From Chryseobacterium ureilyticum (GTDB lineage: Bacteria; Bacteroidota; Bacteroidia; Flavobacteriales; Weeksellaceae): 64,000 nucleotides of DNA. Positions within the stretch are counted from its first letter, which is position 1. Each line of letters starts with the position of its first letter. Under the pieces are notes generated by a model. That model saw nothing but the letters and a program-made list of their open reading frames with translations. It was not told the DNA's origin and did not search any database. A program made the translations under genes and the position numbers. The DNA lies in NCBI RefSeq assembly GCF_900156735.1, contig NZ_FTOL01000012.1:44912-108911 (forward strand), in the 5' to 3' direction. This document shows positions 38,764 to 49,100 of the stretch, piece after piece.

Positions 38764-40353
38764 TTAAGGAATCTGGATAGCATTCTGCGTTTCAAATTCT
38801 GCTGAAGCAGAGAACTGATTTCCATACATATCTGTAGCTCTGACCTCAACTTTATGTTTTCCCAGTGTTAATTTTTTAGGGAAATCTGCTTCCCAAATAT
38901 GTTTTGACATTTCAGGATTGGAAGGTCTTCTTCCTTCAAGAATTTTTTCTGTTGTATCCCATTGGAAGACAGAAAGGGCAAAATTCGGATCTATGGTTTC
39001 GTCATATTCCATTTCCTCCCATTTTCCGTTGTCTATTCTGTATTCTACTTTGTCTTTTTTGCTTCCCATAAAGAAATTAGCCAAAATTTTTGCTGAGGTT
39101 TTTGAAGGGAACGGAATTACTTTCGGAACATATAATTTGATCTGATAATCGTCTGGTTTCCCGGCTGTTTTGTACTTTACTTTGTATTGATTATCATTAA
39201 AACTGATGAATGAATATCCTTTTGCTGTTCCGTCTCTCATCGTTGAGGTAGGTAGTCCTTCTTCGTTTGGAGTTCCTGAATACCAGTCTCCACAAGTAGT
39301 ACCAACGTTGTATTCATGCAGTTCTTTTATACCGCTCCAACCTTCTTTTTTCCCATAGAAAATCTGCTGCTGAATGTGGGTATGTGCTGATAAAAGCAAT
39401 ACATTCTGGAAAGGGTTCAGGAAATCGAATAACTTCTGACGGTCTGCATTTCTGAAACTGTCTTCGCTTTGATGTTCCAGCGGAATATGGAAAGAGATGA
39501 CGATCAGTTTATTTTTATCTACCAATTTAAGATCATTTTCTATAAACTGAAGCTGATCTTCACGGAAACCACCCCAGTACCCTTTTCCGTCTCTTGGATC
39601 GGGGTAAAGAATATCATCAAGGATAATGAAATGTACATTTCCATAATTGAAAGAGTAATTGGCGGGACCGAAATTAGATTCAAAGGTTTCATCTGAAAGT
39701 TGATCTTCTTTTGCATCATAATTCATGTCGTGGTTTCCCATCACATTATACCAAGGCAATCCTACTTCTTTCATTACGTCTGCGTAAGGTTTCTGTAGGC
39801 TTAAGTTGTCTCCAACAAGGTCACCTAAACTGATTCCCAGCACGGCATTTTTCTTAGTATTTTTAACTTCATTTACAATTCCTCTTCTGAAGTAATCCAA
39901 TTCTTTTTCTGTGTAAGGCTGCGGATCTCCGAAGACCAGAATATCGAAGGTTTTATCTTCATTTTGTTTATATAATGGAAAATTCAATTCTTTGGGAAGA
40001 TCTCCAGTTGGAGCTACTCCTTTGTATTTGAAATCTGCCGGAGAACCTTTTGGTTTATGATGGTAATAAAATTGAGGAAGATTATTACTATTCAAAGCGG
40101 TTTGATATCCTGACGGTTTGATAACAAAAATGGTCTGATCTTCCTGAACCGGTAAGCTGTAACGTCCGTTTTTATCGGTCAATACGACCTGAACACCATT
40201 GGAAACGGCAACTCCTTCTATTCCTTTTTCGCGGTTTTCTTTCTTGTGGTTTTTATTAGTGTCTTCGAATACATATCCTGAGACAGAAGATTGTGAGAAT
40301 GCCATTGCGGAAACCAGCATACATGGCATTAAAAGTTTTATATTGATACTCAT
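38764..40353 (-). CDS. Secreted calcineurin-like phosphoesterase
   Basis: A 529-residue exported enzyme (signal peptide ending near AFSQ). It has an N-terminal beta-sandwich (VSGYVFEDTNKNHKKENREKGIEGV), a metallophosphatase core and a C-terminal beta domain, as in the calcineurin N/C-domain family. Metal motifs are FGDPQP near residue 140, LGDLVGDN, GNHDMNYD, ISFHIPLEHQ and SAHTHIQQQ. The usual DxH opening is DPQ here, so one metal ligand differs. It lies 24 bp after SusD in the SusC/SusD operon, which suggests it cleaves phosphate esters of the imported ligand. Confidence 0.88.
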   Translation of the reverse strand: MSINIKLLMPCMLVSAMAFSQSSVSGYVFEDTNKNHKKENREKGIEGVAVSNGVQVVLTDKNGRYSLPVQEDQTIFVIKPSGYQTALNSNNLPQFYYHHKPKGSPADFKYKGVAPTGDLPKELNFPLYKQNEDKTFDILVFGDPQPYTEKELDYFRRGIVNEVKNTKKNAVLGISLGDLVGDNLSLQKPYADVMKEVGLPWYNVMGNHDMNYDAKEDQLSDETFESNFGPANYSFNYGNVHFIILDDILYPDPRDGKGYWGGFREDQLQFIENDLKLVDKNKLIVISFHIPLEHQSEDSFRNADRQKLFDFLNPFQNVLLLSAHTHIQQQIFYGKKEGWSGIKELHEYNVGTTCGDWYSGTPNEEGLPTSTMRDGTAKGYSFISFNDNQYKVKYKTAGKPDDYQIKLYVPKVIPFPSKTSAKILANFFMGSKKDKVEYRIDNGKWEEMEYDETIDPNFALSVFQWDTTEKILEGRRPSNPEMSKHIWEADFPKKLTLGKHKVEVRATDMYGNQFSASAEFETQNAIQIP

Positions 40354-40377
40354 TTTTTTATTTTTTTGTTATTGAAT

Positions 40378-41823
40378 TTATTTACTCCACCACACTTTTA
40401 CATTAATATTATCACCACCCATTTGCTGAACTGCGTCCTGATAGTTTTCCGGGTTTAAAACTCTTGAGTTTGGGGGATACATTAATCTTTGAGGGAGATT
40501 TCCGTCATTTAAAAGACCTCCGTTATTTGGAAGCTTAGGGAATCCGGTTCTTCTTTTTTCAAACCATTGCTGCTGATCTACAAAGAAAAGTGCGATGTAT
40601 TTCTGAAGCATAATTTTCTTCATTCCTCCTTCTCCGTATGCAACCACAGGATTATCGAAATAATTTGCGGGTACTACAGCTCCCCATTGTTCAAGAGAGG
40701 CTTTTACTCCATTTTCATAGTATGTTTTTGAACTTCCCTGAATAATTCCTTTAAAAGCAAGCTCGGCAAGGGTAAACTGAAGTTCTGCGTATGGATACAC
40801 AAATATTTTCAGAGGAGCTTTGGCAAGAGCCTGATTGAAATTGGATGGCTGAACATTAAATACTGTTCCGAAGGCATATCCTGACGGTGCTCCGAAATAA
40901 CCGATATTATTTCCTTTTAAGTCTTTTGCCTGAGTAAAAAACATAGGACCACGTGGATCATTATTGGCTTTTAAAGCATCTAAAAAGAATTCTGAAACGG
41001 CTCTCCCTGTTGTAAAATCCTGAGGTCTTGCAATAGGGGGCATCAATGGAAAAATTCCTGTGATGTCCACTTTTACACCGTCTGTATTATTTTGGAAAAT
41101 TGGATAAACGGTAGGATTATTCATGATCTCCTGAATTCTTTCTTTTACGTTTACTTCTCCGTCTTTGTTTAAGATCCTTGTCAAAAGTCTCAGGGAAAGA
41201 GAATTACAGAACTTTTTCCAATTAACAATTCCGTTAACGTCTGTATCTGCCTTGAAGAATAGATCTCCTCCTGTAAGAGTTTTATTAACAAAAAGAGAGT
41301 TTGCTGCTTTTAAATCGTCTAATAACTGGATATAAATATTTTTCTGCTTATCAAATCGGGGCTTCATGATCATCCCGTCTAGGTTTGAAGCTTGTGAAAA
41401 GGGAATATCTCCGTAAGTATCTGTCAGATTAGAATAGATCCATGCATTCAAAACCATTGATATTGCCAGATAGTTTTTATCTCCTTCTGATGTAGCTGCT
41501 TTTTTAAGATCATCAACCTGCTTCAGCCATCGGTAAGAGTTGTTCCAGAAGCCGTTTCCTGTATTTTCTGTTACATAATAACGACTTAGAGAGTTTCCTT
41601 CGTTTGGAAAATCCAGAGAGACCTGCATAATATCAAAGGTAAAATCGTTGGCTCTATTGTATCCCACAGCTGCCATATTATACTGAATAGGAACCAGTAA
41701 AGCACTTGCTACAGGCTCATTTATTCGGCTTGCATCCTTATTGATTTCATCAAGATTTCGGTCACAAGAAACAACGCTGCTTACGAGAGCAAGGAATGAA
41801 CATATATAGATTAGTTTTTTCAT
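40378..41823 (-). CDS. SusD/RagB-like nutrient-binding lipoprotein
   Basis: A 481-residue outer-membrane lipoprotein with a lipobox (LVSSVVSC, Cys near residue 20). It matches the SusD-like_2 subfamily: TDTYGDIPFSQA, the long helical middle (TPR-like), and the C-terminal QQWFEKRRTGFPKL stretch. SusD lids the SusC barrel and captures the ligand outside the cell. It is 12 bp downstream of SusC. No glycoside hydrolase is nearby, and the linked phosphoesterases point to a phosphorylated ligand instead of a plain glycan. Confidence 0.92.
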   Translation of the reverse strand: MKKLIYICSFLALVSSVVSCDRNLDEINKDASRINEPVASALLVPIQYNMAAVGYNRANDFTFDIMQVSLDFPNEGNSLSRYYVTENTGNGFWNNSYRWLKQVDDLKKAATSEGDKNYLAISMVLNAWIYSNLTDTYGDIPFSQASNLDGMIMKPRFDKQKNIYIQLLDDLKAANSLFVNKTLTGGDLFFKADTDVNGIVNWKKFCNSLSLRLLTRILNKDGEVNVKERIQEIMNNPTVYPIFQNNTDGVKVDITGIFPLMPPIARPQDFTTGRAVSEFFLDALKANNDPRGPMFFTQAKDLKGNNIGYFGAPSGYAFGTVFNVQPSNFNQALAKAPLKIFVYPYAELQFTLAELAFKGIIQGSSKTYYENGVKASLEQWGAVVPANYFDNPVVAYGEGGMKKIMLQKYIALFFVDQQQWFEKRRTGFPKLPNNGGLLNDGNLPQRLMYPPNSRVLNPENYQDAVQQMGGDNINVKVWWSK

Positions 41824-41835
41824 TTTTTCTGATTT

Positions 41836-44808
41836 TTAGAATTTAACATTTAACTGAATTCCCACGGTTCTTGCCTGAGGCAGCTGCCCCATTTCAACTC
41901 CCGGCACAATGGTAGAATCATCTAGTGTAGCTGCTTCCGGGTCGAATAATGGGAACTTGGTCCACATCCAAAGGTTTCTTCCGAATAAAGCAAGGGTGAT
42001 ATCTGTAACTTTTAAAGGTTCAACAATGGATTTTGGGAAAGAATAAGAGATTCTTGCGTCTCTCAGCTTAATGAATGAGGTATCAAATGAATTGGTTTCC
42101 ACGTTTGCTCTCCTGTAATAATCTCCATAATAACTGGAAACAGAAACTCCTTTTGTATTGGGTGAAAAGCTGCCGTCAGGATTCTGAACTACGCCCTGTC
42201 CTACAATTAAGCCACCCGGATTGTCTCTTCCTGCCAATGTATGGGTAAGTTTCCCTTGTTCAGACATCTTATGATGAGAATGTGAATAAGCCATTCCTTT
42301 ATATTGCCCGTCAAAGGAGAAACTAACAGAAATATTCTTATATCTGAATTCATTTTGAAGACCTGCTCTCCATTTTGGATAAGCGTTTCCTATTTTATTG
42401 ACATCGGTTGATTTTAATGTCAATCCATCTTTATCATAAACTACCTGTCCGTCTGGTGAATAAACTAATCCTGCTCCGTAAATATCTCCTAATGAACCTC
42501 CTACCACAGCATTATAAAACACTACACTTCCTACACTTGCCATTGTATAAGGTTTCCCCTGGAATTCTTCAGGAAGAGAAAGAATTTTGTTTCTGTTCAT
42601 AGACCAGTTGGCATTCACATTCCATGAGAAGTTTTTATTCTTGACTGGATAGGCATTTAAAGTCATTTCAATTCCTCTGTTTCTCAACTCTCCGGAATTG
42701 ATAATCCTTTTATTGTAACCTGTTTCGTATAACATCGGGATAATAACAGATTGGTCTTTAGAATTGTTCTGATACGCTGTAAAGTTGAATGTCAGTCTGT
42801 TTTTCAGAACTGTAAAATCCATTCCTCCTTCGATATTGGTAATCATTTCCGGCTTAAGATTCGGGTTCTGGAATAGTAAAGGAGATTCTACTGATCCTAC
42901 GAATGAACTGTTTTCATAATACTTATCAAGCATATAAGTGTAGGTATCATTTCCTACCTGAGACCAGGATAACCTCAACTTCCAAAAGTTTAATTGATCT
43001 GATTTTATTTTAAAGATATCAGAAAGAACAAAAGATGATGCCACCGATGGATAAAAATAAGATCTATTCTGACTAGGTAATGTACTACTCCAGTCGTTTC
43101 TTGCTGTTACATCAAGGAATATCATGTTCTTATAGCTCAAGTTTGCTAGTGCGTAAACACTATTCACCTGCTTATCATTGGGTTTTGGTAGTTTATATTC
43201 TACCTGTATCGCATTGGAAAGCTGGTAAAGCCCTACTTTATTCAATCCGTTGGCTCTGTAATCATTCATGGTGTATTCATGATATCTGATATTTCCTCCG
43301 GCAGAAGCTGTGAATCCAAGGTTTCCGAATTTATTTTTATAGGTAAATAAAACATCGTTATTCAGATCCATATATCTGATATATTGTTCTCTGTAAAAAC
43401 CTTTTGCATAATTTGCAGAGCTCCATGGCCTTCTTTGCGTACGAAGTTCATTGTTCCATTCCAATCCGGTTTTATAAACTACATCAAGGTTTTTTGCCAG
43501 CTGGTAACTGATATTAATATTTCCTGTAATCGTTTTTTTATTGGTCCCGTTCAGGTTTTCATAAGCAATCAGGTAAGGATTGTCGATGTAAGAGCTAAAA
43601 GGATGAACCTGCTCAAGCTGTTCCTGTCCTTTTTTCCAGATAGGCTTGTACCACGCCAGATCTACATTCGGATTCTGGAAAATCATGAAATATGAGATTG
43701 ATTGGTTGTTGTATCCTGTTGCCGGAAGATTATCACTTTTAGTCTGACTAAAGTTCATCTTGGTTCCTATTTTCAATCTGCTGCTTAGCTTATGATCTAA
43801 AGACAATGCTGCACTGAATCTATTGAAACCTGTATTCGGCATCATCCATTCATTTTTCAGGTAGGTAAGTGAAGTTCTGAAAGCTGTTGTTTCATTGGAA
43901 TGTTCTATTGCCAAACTGTTTGAATAATTGGAACCTACCTGCCAGAAATCTTTGATATTGTTGGTATAAGGTCTCCAAAGCTGTCTTTCTGTACCCTGCG
44001 TTTCTATGTTTGGATCGTATTGGAAATAGTATTGTCCGGCAAACTTAGGTCCGAAAGCGCTACTTGTAGAACCGGTATTGATTCCGTCAACTGAGTTTCC
44101 GTATGAATAATAGTAATTTCCGTTTTTGTCTTTCTGCTGGGTTCCCTGTCCGTATTCATATTGATAATCGGGCCATTTCAGAACGGTATCATAACTTGAA
44201 TATGAATTGAAGCTGATCTGAACTTTTCCTTTTTTACTTTTCCCGGATTTCGTAGTGATCATGATTGCTCCCCTTGAACCTCTTGAGCCGTATAATGCCG
44301 CTGCTGTAGGTCCTTTCAGAATAGAAATGGATTCAATATCATCAGGATTAATACTATTGAAGCTGTCTCCGTAATCAATAGGTAAGTCACCTCCTGAACC
44401 AGCTCCGTATGCAGATGTTCCGGTTCCGGTTTTATTTCCACTCAAAGGAACACCGTCTACAACGATCAATGCATCGTTATTTCCCATGTTCATGGAGATG
44501 TCTCCACGAAGTGTGATACGGGTTGTCCCCAATGGTCCTGCTCCAGCCGTCTGAATTTTCAGACCAGCCACTTTCCCTTCTAAAGCCTGTGCCCAGTTAT
44601 TGTTCTGGGTTCTCAGAATTTCTTCAGATTTAATAGTCTGGGTGGCATATCCTAATGATTTGTCCTGCCTTTTGATTCCCAAAGCAGTTACTACTACTTC
44701 GTCAAGTCCTTTGATTGTGTCTTTTTTAGCTTTCTGCTGAGCTGTTAGGGTGGCACTGAAAAATCCTAACAGCGACAAAACCAACAACTTTTGTGTCTCT
44801 TTACGCAT
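41836..44808 (-). CDS. SusC/RagA TonB-linked outer membrane transporter
   Basis: A 990-residue transporter with a signal peptide. The TonB-box-like stretch DEVVVTALGIKRQ is near residue 35 and the plug is at residues about 45-210 (SILKGPTAAALYGSRGSRGAIMITTKSG). The 22-strand barrel ends with GIQLNVKF. The N-terminal carboxypeptidase-like domain found in many SusC proteins is missing: the signal peptide runs almost straight into the TonB box. It should import the SusD-bound ligand with energy from TonB-ExbBD. A TAATTTTG -7 box is at 44825-44832. Confidence 0.93.
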   Translation of the reverse strand: MRKETQKLLVLSLLGFFSATLTAQQKAKKDTIKGLDEVVVTALGIKRQDKSLGYATQTIKSEEILRTQNNNWAQALEGKVAGLKIQTAGAGPLGTTRITLRGDISMNMGNNDALIVVDGVPLSGNKTGTGTSAYGAGSGGDLPIDYGDSFNSINPDDIESISILKGPTAAALYGSRGSRGAIMITTKSGKSKKGKVQISFNSYSSYDTVLKWPDYQYEYGQGTQQKDKNGNYYYSYGNSVDGINTGSTSSAFGPKFAGQYYFQYDPNIETQGTERQLWRPYTNNIKDFWQVGSNYSNSLAIEHSNETTAFRTSLTYLKNEWMMPNTGFNRFSAALSLDHKLSSRLKIGTKMNFSQTKSDNLPATGYNNQSISYFMIFQNPNVDLAWYKPIWKKGQEQLEQVHPFSSYIDNPYLIAYENLNGTNKKTITGNINISYQLAKNLDVVYKTGLEWNNELRTQRRPWSSANYAKGFYREQYIRYMDLNNDVLFTYKNKFGNLGFTASAGGNIRYHEYTMNDYRANGLNKVGLYQLSNAIQVEYKLPKPNDKQVNSVYALANLSYKNMIFLDVTARNDWSSTLPSQNRSYFYPSVASSFVLSDIFKIKSDQLNFWKLRLSWSQVGNDTYTYMLDKYYENSSFVGSVESPLLFQNPNLKPEMITNIEGGMDFTVLKNRLTFNFTAYQNNSKDQSVIIPMLYETGYNKRIINSGELRNRGIEMTLNAYPVKNKNFSWNVNANWSMNRNKILSLPEEFQGKPYTMASVGSVVFYNAVVGGSLGDIYGAGLVYSPDGQVVYDKDGLTLKSTDVNKIGNAYPKWRAGLQNEFRYKNISVSFSFDGQYKGMAYSHSHHKMSEQGKLTHTLAGRDNPGGLIVGQGVVQNPDGSFSPNTKGVSVSSYYGDYYRRANVETNSFDTSFIKLRDARISYSFPKSIVEPLKVTDITLALFGRNLWMWTKFPLFDPEAATLDDSTIVPGVEMGQLPQARTVGIQLNVKF

Positions 44809-44824
44809 TTCCTTTTTGTTTGCG

Positions 44825-44832
44825 CAAAATTA
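44825..44832 (-). promoter_or_regulatory. -7 box of the SusC operon
   Basis: The minus-strand TAATTTTG matches TAnnTTTG, 16 bp upstream of the SusC ATG. The rest of the 454 bp gap (44809-45262) is AT-rich and carries only this box, a hairpin and the palindrome below. Confidence 0.6.
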
Positions 44833-45101
44833 AACAGACATTATGGGTATGGTTTTAACAATATTTTAACATTAATTAAATGTTTATTGAATAGTATATT
44901 AATTCATCCTTAACAACATTACATATAATACTGATAAACAAATCCTTAAGCAATTAAGTGTTTTTAACAGTATTTTAGAGTTTTATTTGCTTATATTTAT
45001 TGTCTTCACTTGGGATAATAAAACACAAACCACTAATAAATAACACATTACAACTTTTAAAAGCATCTAAAAATCTATTTAGCTACTTTAAATGGGGATT
45101 T

Positions 45102-45144
45102 TGGTATAAAAAATACAGTCTGCCCTTATAAAGAGACAGACTGT
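45102..45144 (-). terminator. Terminator of the glycerophosphodiesterase gene
   Basis: ACAGTCTG and CAGACTGT pair at 45115-45122 and 45137-45144, and the minus-strand side runs into TTTTTTATACC. It follows the stop by about 120 bp, with a palindrome in between. Confidence 0.65.
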
Positions 45145-45171
45145 AAATTATGTTGCTGAAGAGCCACCCCG

Positions 45172-45196
45172 TCAAAAATTCTTTGAATTTTTGACA
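45172..45196. repeat. Perfect 25 bp palindrome
   Basis: GTCAAAAATTC, TTT, GAATTTTTGAC, set between CACCCC and ACCCCTCC. An 11-bp stem with no T run. It is probably part of a dispersed element or a second hairpin in the transcript end. Confidence 0.6.
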
Positions 45197-45262
45197 CCCC
45201 TCCAAAGGATGGGAATATGTTTAGTCCTTCGTTTGTAATATTAGCTTGAGTACTAAAACTCT

Positions 45263-46009
45263 TTACTTGTTTTTCAATTGCTCAGGAATATTGGTTGTTA
45301 CAAATCCGATTTCTTGATTTTTTAACTCATCGTAAATAGCAGGATCATTTACCGTCCATGAATTGGTGATAAGCCCCAATGCTTTTGCTTCCGCAATCCA
45401 GGTTGGGTTCTTTTGGAAAACGCTGTAGTGGTAATCCATACCGTCTAATCCTTCTTTTTTGATCTGTTCAGGTGACAATTCTCCGTTCAGGTACTGAACT
45501 TTAAATGCTGGTGCCAGTTTTTTGATCTCTTTGCAGATATTAAGGCTGAAAGAAATAAATTCACTTTGAGACTCCAGTTTCATATCCTTGATCATTTTGA
45601 TGGTCTTTTGAGTGATTTCGTTTTCTATTTCAGGCGTTTTGGCTGGTTTAATTTCTACAATCAGTTTTACGGAAGAATCTTTTTTGCCTTGTTTCAGATA
45701 ATCTTTTAAAGTAGGAAATTTTTCACCGTTAGATAGCTTCAAAGCTTCCAATTCCTTGAATGATGTTTCGGAAATTTCCATTTTACCATGGTGTTCATCG
45801 TGATTGATGACCAATATTCCGTCTTTAGTCATTCTCACGTCAAATTCAGAACCATATACTTTTAGTTTCTGAGCGTTTTCTAATGATTTTATAGAATTTT
45901 CTGTTGTTGGAGGCTGAGCCTGGAAGTATCCTCTGTGTGCAATGATCTGGGTTTGTGCTTTCATCAAAACTGTACTTAAAACTGCTAACCCTAAGATAAA
46001 ATTTTTCAT
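45263..46009 (-). CDS. Glycerophosphodiester phosphodiesterase
   Basis: A 248-residue enzyme with a signal peptide (LGLAVLSTVLMKAQT), so it acts in the periplasm. GDPD motifs are IIAHRGYFQAQPPTTENS near residue 22, SEFDVRMTKDGILVINHDE (ExD and HD) near 54, and the C-terminal TNSWTVND. It hydrolyses glycerophosphodiesters to glycerol-3-phosphate and an alcohol. It sits between the TonB receptor and the SusC/SusD/phosphoesterase operon on the same strand, supporting an organophosphate-scavenging locus. Confidence 0.93.
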   Translation of the reverse strand: MKNFILGLAVLSTVLMKAQTQIIAHRGYFQAQPPTTENSIKSLENAQKLKVYGSEFDVRMTKDGILVINHDEHHGKMEISETSFKELEALKLSNGEKFPTLKDYLKQGKKDSSVKLIVEIKPAKTPEIENEITQKTIKMIKDMKLESQSEFISFSLNICKEIKKLAPAFKVQYLNGELSPEQIKKEGLDGMDYHYSVFQKNPTWIAEAKALGLITNSWTVNDPAIYDELKNQEIGFVTTNIPEQLKNK

Positions 46010-46090
46010 AATATAAATTAGATAATTAAAACAAAGTCCTGAAACTTTTGATAAAGGTAGTTATTATAATTTAAGACTCCAGGACATCTT

Positions 46091-46156
46091 AAAAAAACAT
46101 AAACCACAAAAGGGTTTGGATCTTTAATGAATATTTGACCTTGCCTTTTGTGGTTT
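46091..46156 (-). terminator. Terminator of the Oar-like receptor gene
   Basis: A 13-bp stem, AAACCACAAAAGG with CCTTTTGTGGTTT, flanks a 30 bp loop. The minus-strand side continues into GTTTTTTT. Confidence 0.72.
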
Positions 46157-46173
46157 AAAATATTTAGAACAGA

Positions 46174-49100
46174 TTAAAAACTATATTTTGCTCCAATCTG
46201 AATCTGATATGGATTCCCTGATAGAGGTGCTAAACCGCTGGTATTCTTAACATATTCAAACTGTCTGGTATCCGGATTAAATTTTGTCACTCTGTACAGT
46301 GCCATATTTCCGTAAGATTTATTTACACCCCATTCTTTATTCAATAAGTTGGCAACGTTGAAAATATCTACAGATAATTCGAATGCTCCAATTTTATCAA
46401 ATTTGATTTTCTTGGCTAAACGTACATCCCAAACTCCATAGAATCCGTTTTTACCGCCGTTACGTTCTGCTATTTTATTGTTATAATCAGTGATATAATT
46501 TTTCAAAGCTTTACCTACTTCCGGATCGTCCAATAATGGCTGAGTCAGGTTAGGGAAAATATAGGCAAGATCATTAGAATCAACGAAGTCTCCATTGATG
46601 TTTCCTCCTGCTGTTACAGAGAAACGTGTTCCTCCGATTCCGGAATATCTTACTCCTAAAGTGAATCCTGCAATTGTAGGTGAGTTACCATAGATAACTA
46701 CTTTATTACGGAACTGGTTGTCAGAATAAGTCATTCTCAGGTTTCTTGGATCACTCTGGATCATCGTAGATAATGTTGCAGAGTTGGCTACGTTTCCGTT
46801 GTAAGAAGTATTGTCTTTAATATCAGACCATGTATAACTTGCTGTGATCTCTCCATCTTTCCAGTAACGATAACTTGTGTCTACTACCCATGAAAACTGG
46901 TTTACTTTACCATCACTCACCAATTCCAGTACTCTTCCGAAATTATTATTGATTCTTCCCTGTTTCCAGTCAAAGCTTACAGTCTTGCTTTTGTCGTTAT
47001 TGGTAATAGCTCCTGTCGGAATAAAAACTCCTCTTCCACCTTCATTATCCAACGTGAAAAACGGATTTGCCTGCATATTACGGTCATAGTAGTAATAATT
47101 GTTTCTACCCAATGCCATATATCCTGCAATTCCTGCTCTGAATCTTTCATTGAAGAAGTGAGTATAGGAGATATTCGCTTTATACACAATTGGGATTTTA
47201 GCATCTTTACCTGTATAGTTGATCGTAGGAATCTGATACTGAGACAGTGTAGGAATGCTATTATAATCATTTCTATAGTTATTGAAATCCGGGAACGGGA
47301 CATCTTTAGCAGTTACATCCACTGTAGCAAGATGTTTTCCATCGAATACAAGGTTGTTGATGATCATATAATTATTAATGTCAGAAGAGAACACTCCGGC
47401 ACCAAACTTCAGGAAGTCTTTATTTCCTTCGTTTATATTCCATTCAAACTGGAATCTAGGCTGGATAACAAATGATTTGATCTTATTATCCGTTCTGATT
47501 CCCATCTCATCATATAATTTTTGATTGAATTTCGCTTTGGGATAACCGCCATAGTCTAATCTAATCCCCGCCATCAAATCAAGACCTTTTGCAATTTTCG
47601 TCTGGAACTGTCCGTACACCCCAAGATTCCAGATATTAGATCGTACTGAAGGATCTTCCATTAAAGGAACCTCTCTGTAAAATCTATAAGGAGTCATGTC
47701 TTTAAAATTATCCATTCCCTGAAAATGGAACCTTCCGTTTACTTCACTTCCGTAAACTGATTTTGCTGTAGTATACATTAAATCAGCACCAAAAGTATAT
47801 TTCACCTTATCAGTGTTATAGTATAAATTATCTACAATCTGAAATACATTATTTCTAAAGCTTTCCTGTGCAAAACGATGTCCTCCGATCTGAATATTGG
47901 TAGCTCCCAACCCTGGCGTAGCAACACTTTCTACAATAGCTCTCGGAACCGGTCTTCCTAATTCATTATTCTGATAGCTGTCCTGGAAAGTATATAAATA
48001 CTGAGCTTTTAATTCATTGGTTAAATTAGGCTGTAAATTTGATCTTAAAGTTAATAATAAACTGTTGTCAAGGTTTTTATCATTTCCATAAGACTCAAAG
48101 AAGTTGATACTTGTATTATCTCCTAATCCGTTTTTATTAAGGTCATACGTGAAATTATTTCTTAATGTCAATAAATGTTTTTCATTGATCTGCCAGTCTA
48201 AACGTACAAATGCAGCATCAGAGTTTCTCACTTTGTCAAAACTTCCAAACTGAGGACCGCTTCCTACCCCATATTTTGACCTTGCAATATCAAGGAATGT
48301 ATTAAGGGTTTGTGTATTTATATTCAGTCTTTTCTCGTCTTCGGGCGATTTAATATCTGCAATAAGCAATGGTCTTGAATCCAATTGATGATCCCATGCT
48401 ACGAAGAAGTGTAATTTATTCTTAATGATAGGTCCACCTAATGAGAACCCAAACTGTGATGTAGAGAAGTCATTCACTCTCTTATTTCCTCTGATGTCAT
48501 ATGGACTGGAAAGCCAGTTTGCTCTCAAATATTCCCAGGCACTTCCTGAAAATTTATTCGTACCTGATTTTGTAACGGCACTTACCGTTCCGCCACCACT
48601 TCTTCCCAATGTTACATCATATTGATTGGTAGTAATTTTAAATTCTCGTACCGCTTCAATAGAAATAGAGAAAGGTGCACCACTTCGGCTGGTAGTAGCT
48701 CCGGCAGAAGTTGGGTTTTTGGCAGTCATCCCATCAATTGTAAAGTTGGTAGAAGAACCAAGCTGCCCGGAAAGATTTCCTCCTTTTCCACTTAAAGGTG
48801 AAAGTTCAGTAAGATTGGCGAAGTTTCGTCCGTTTACCGGAAGAATTCCGATATTCTTTGCAGAAATAGCCGTTGCCGCACCAAGGTTACCGATTTTGTT
48901 CTTTAGGTTTCCTGTAATTTTCACCTCTTCAATACGGTTTTCTCCGCTTCCTCCAAGATCCATATTTACAGTCACCTGATCTCCGAAGTTCACATTGAAA
49001 CCTTCTTTCTTATCCTCATTTACAATTACCGTATAAGGTCCTCCCAGCGGAATCTCTTTAAAGATATATTCTCCTTTCGAGTTCGTCTCCGTTTCCGTTC

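Noticed and set aside
38764..44808. Classical polysaccharide utilisation locus
   Set aside because: There is a SusC/SusD pair but no glycoside hydrolase, lyase, sulfatase or hybrid two-component/anti-sigma regulator nearby. The linked enzymes are phosphoesterases.
47158..47475. ORFs antisense to the Oar-like receptor and SusC genes
   Set aside because: They are shadows of strong coding frames, with unusual composition and no start-site signals.
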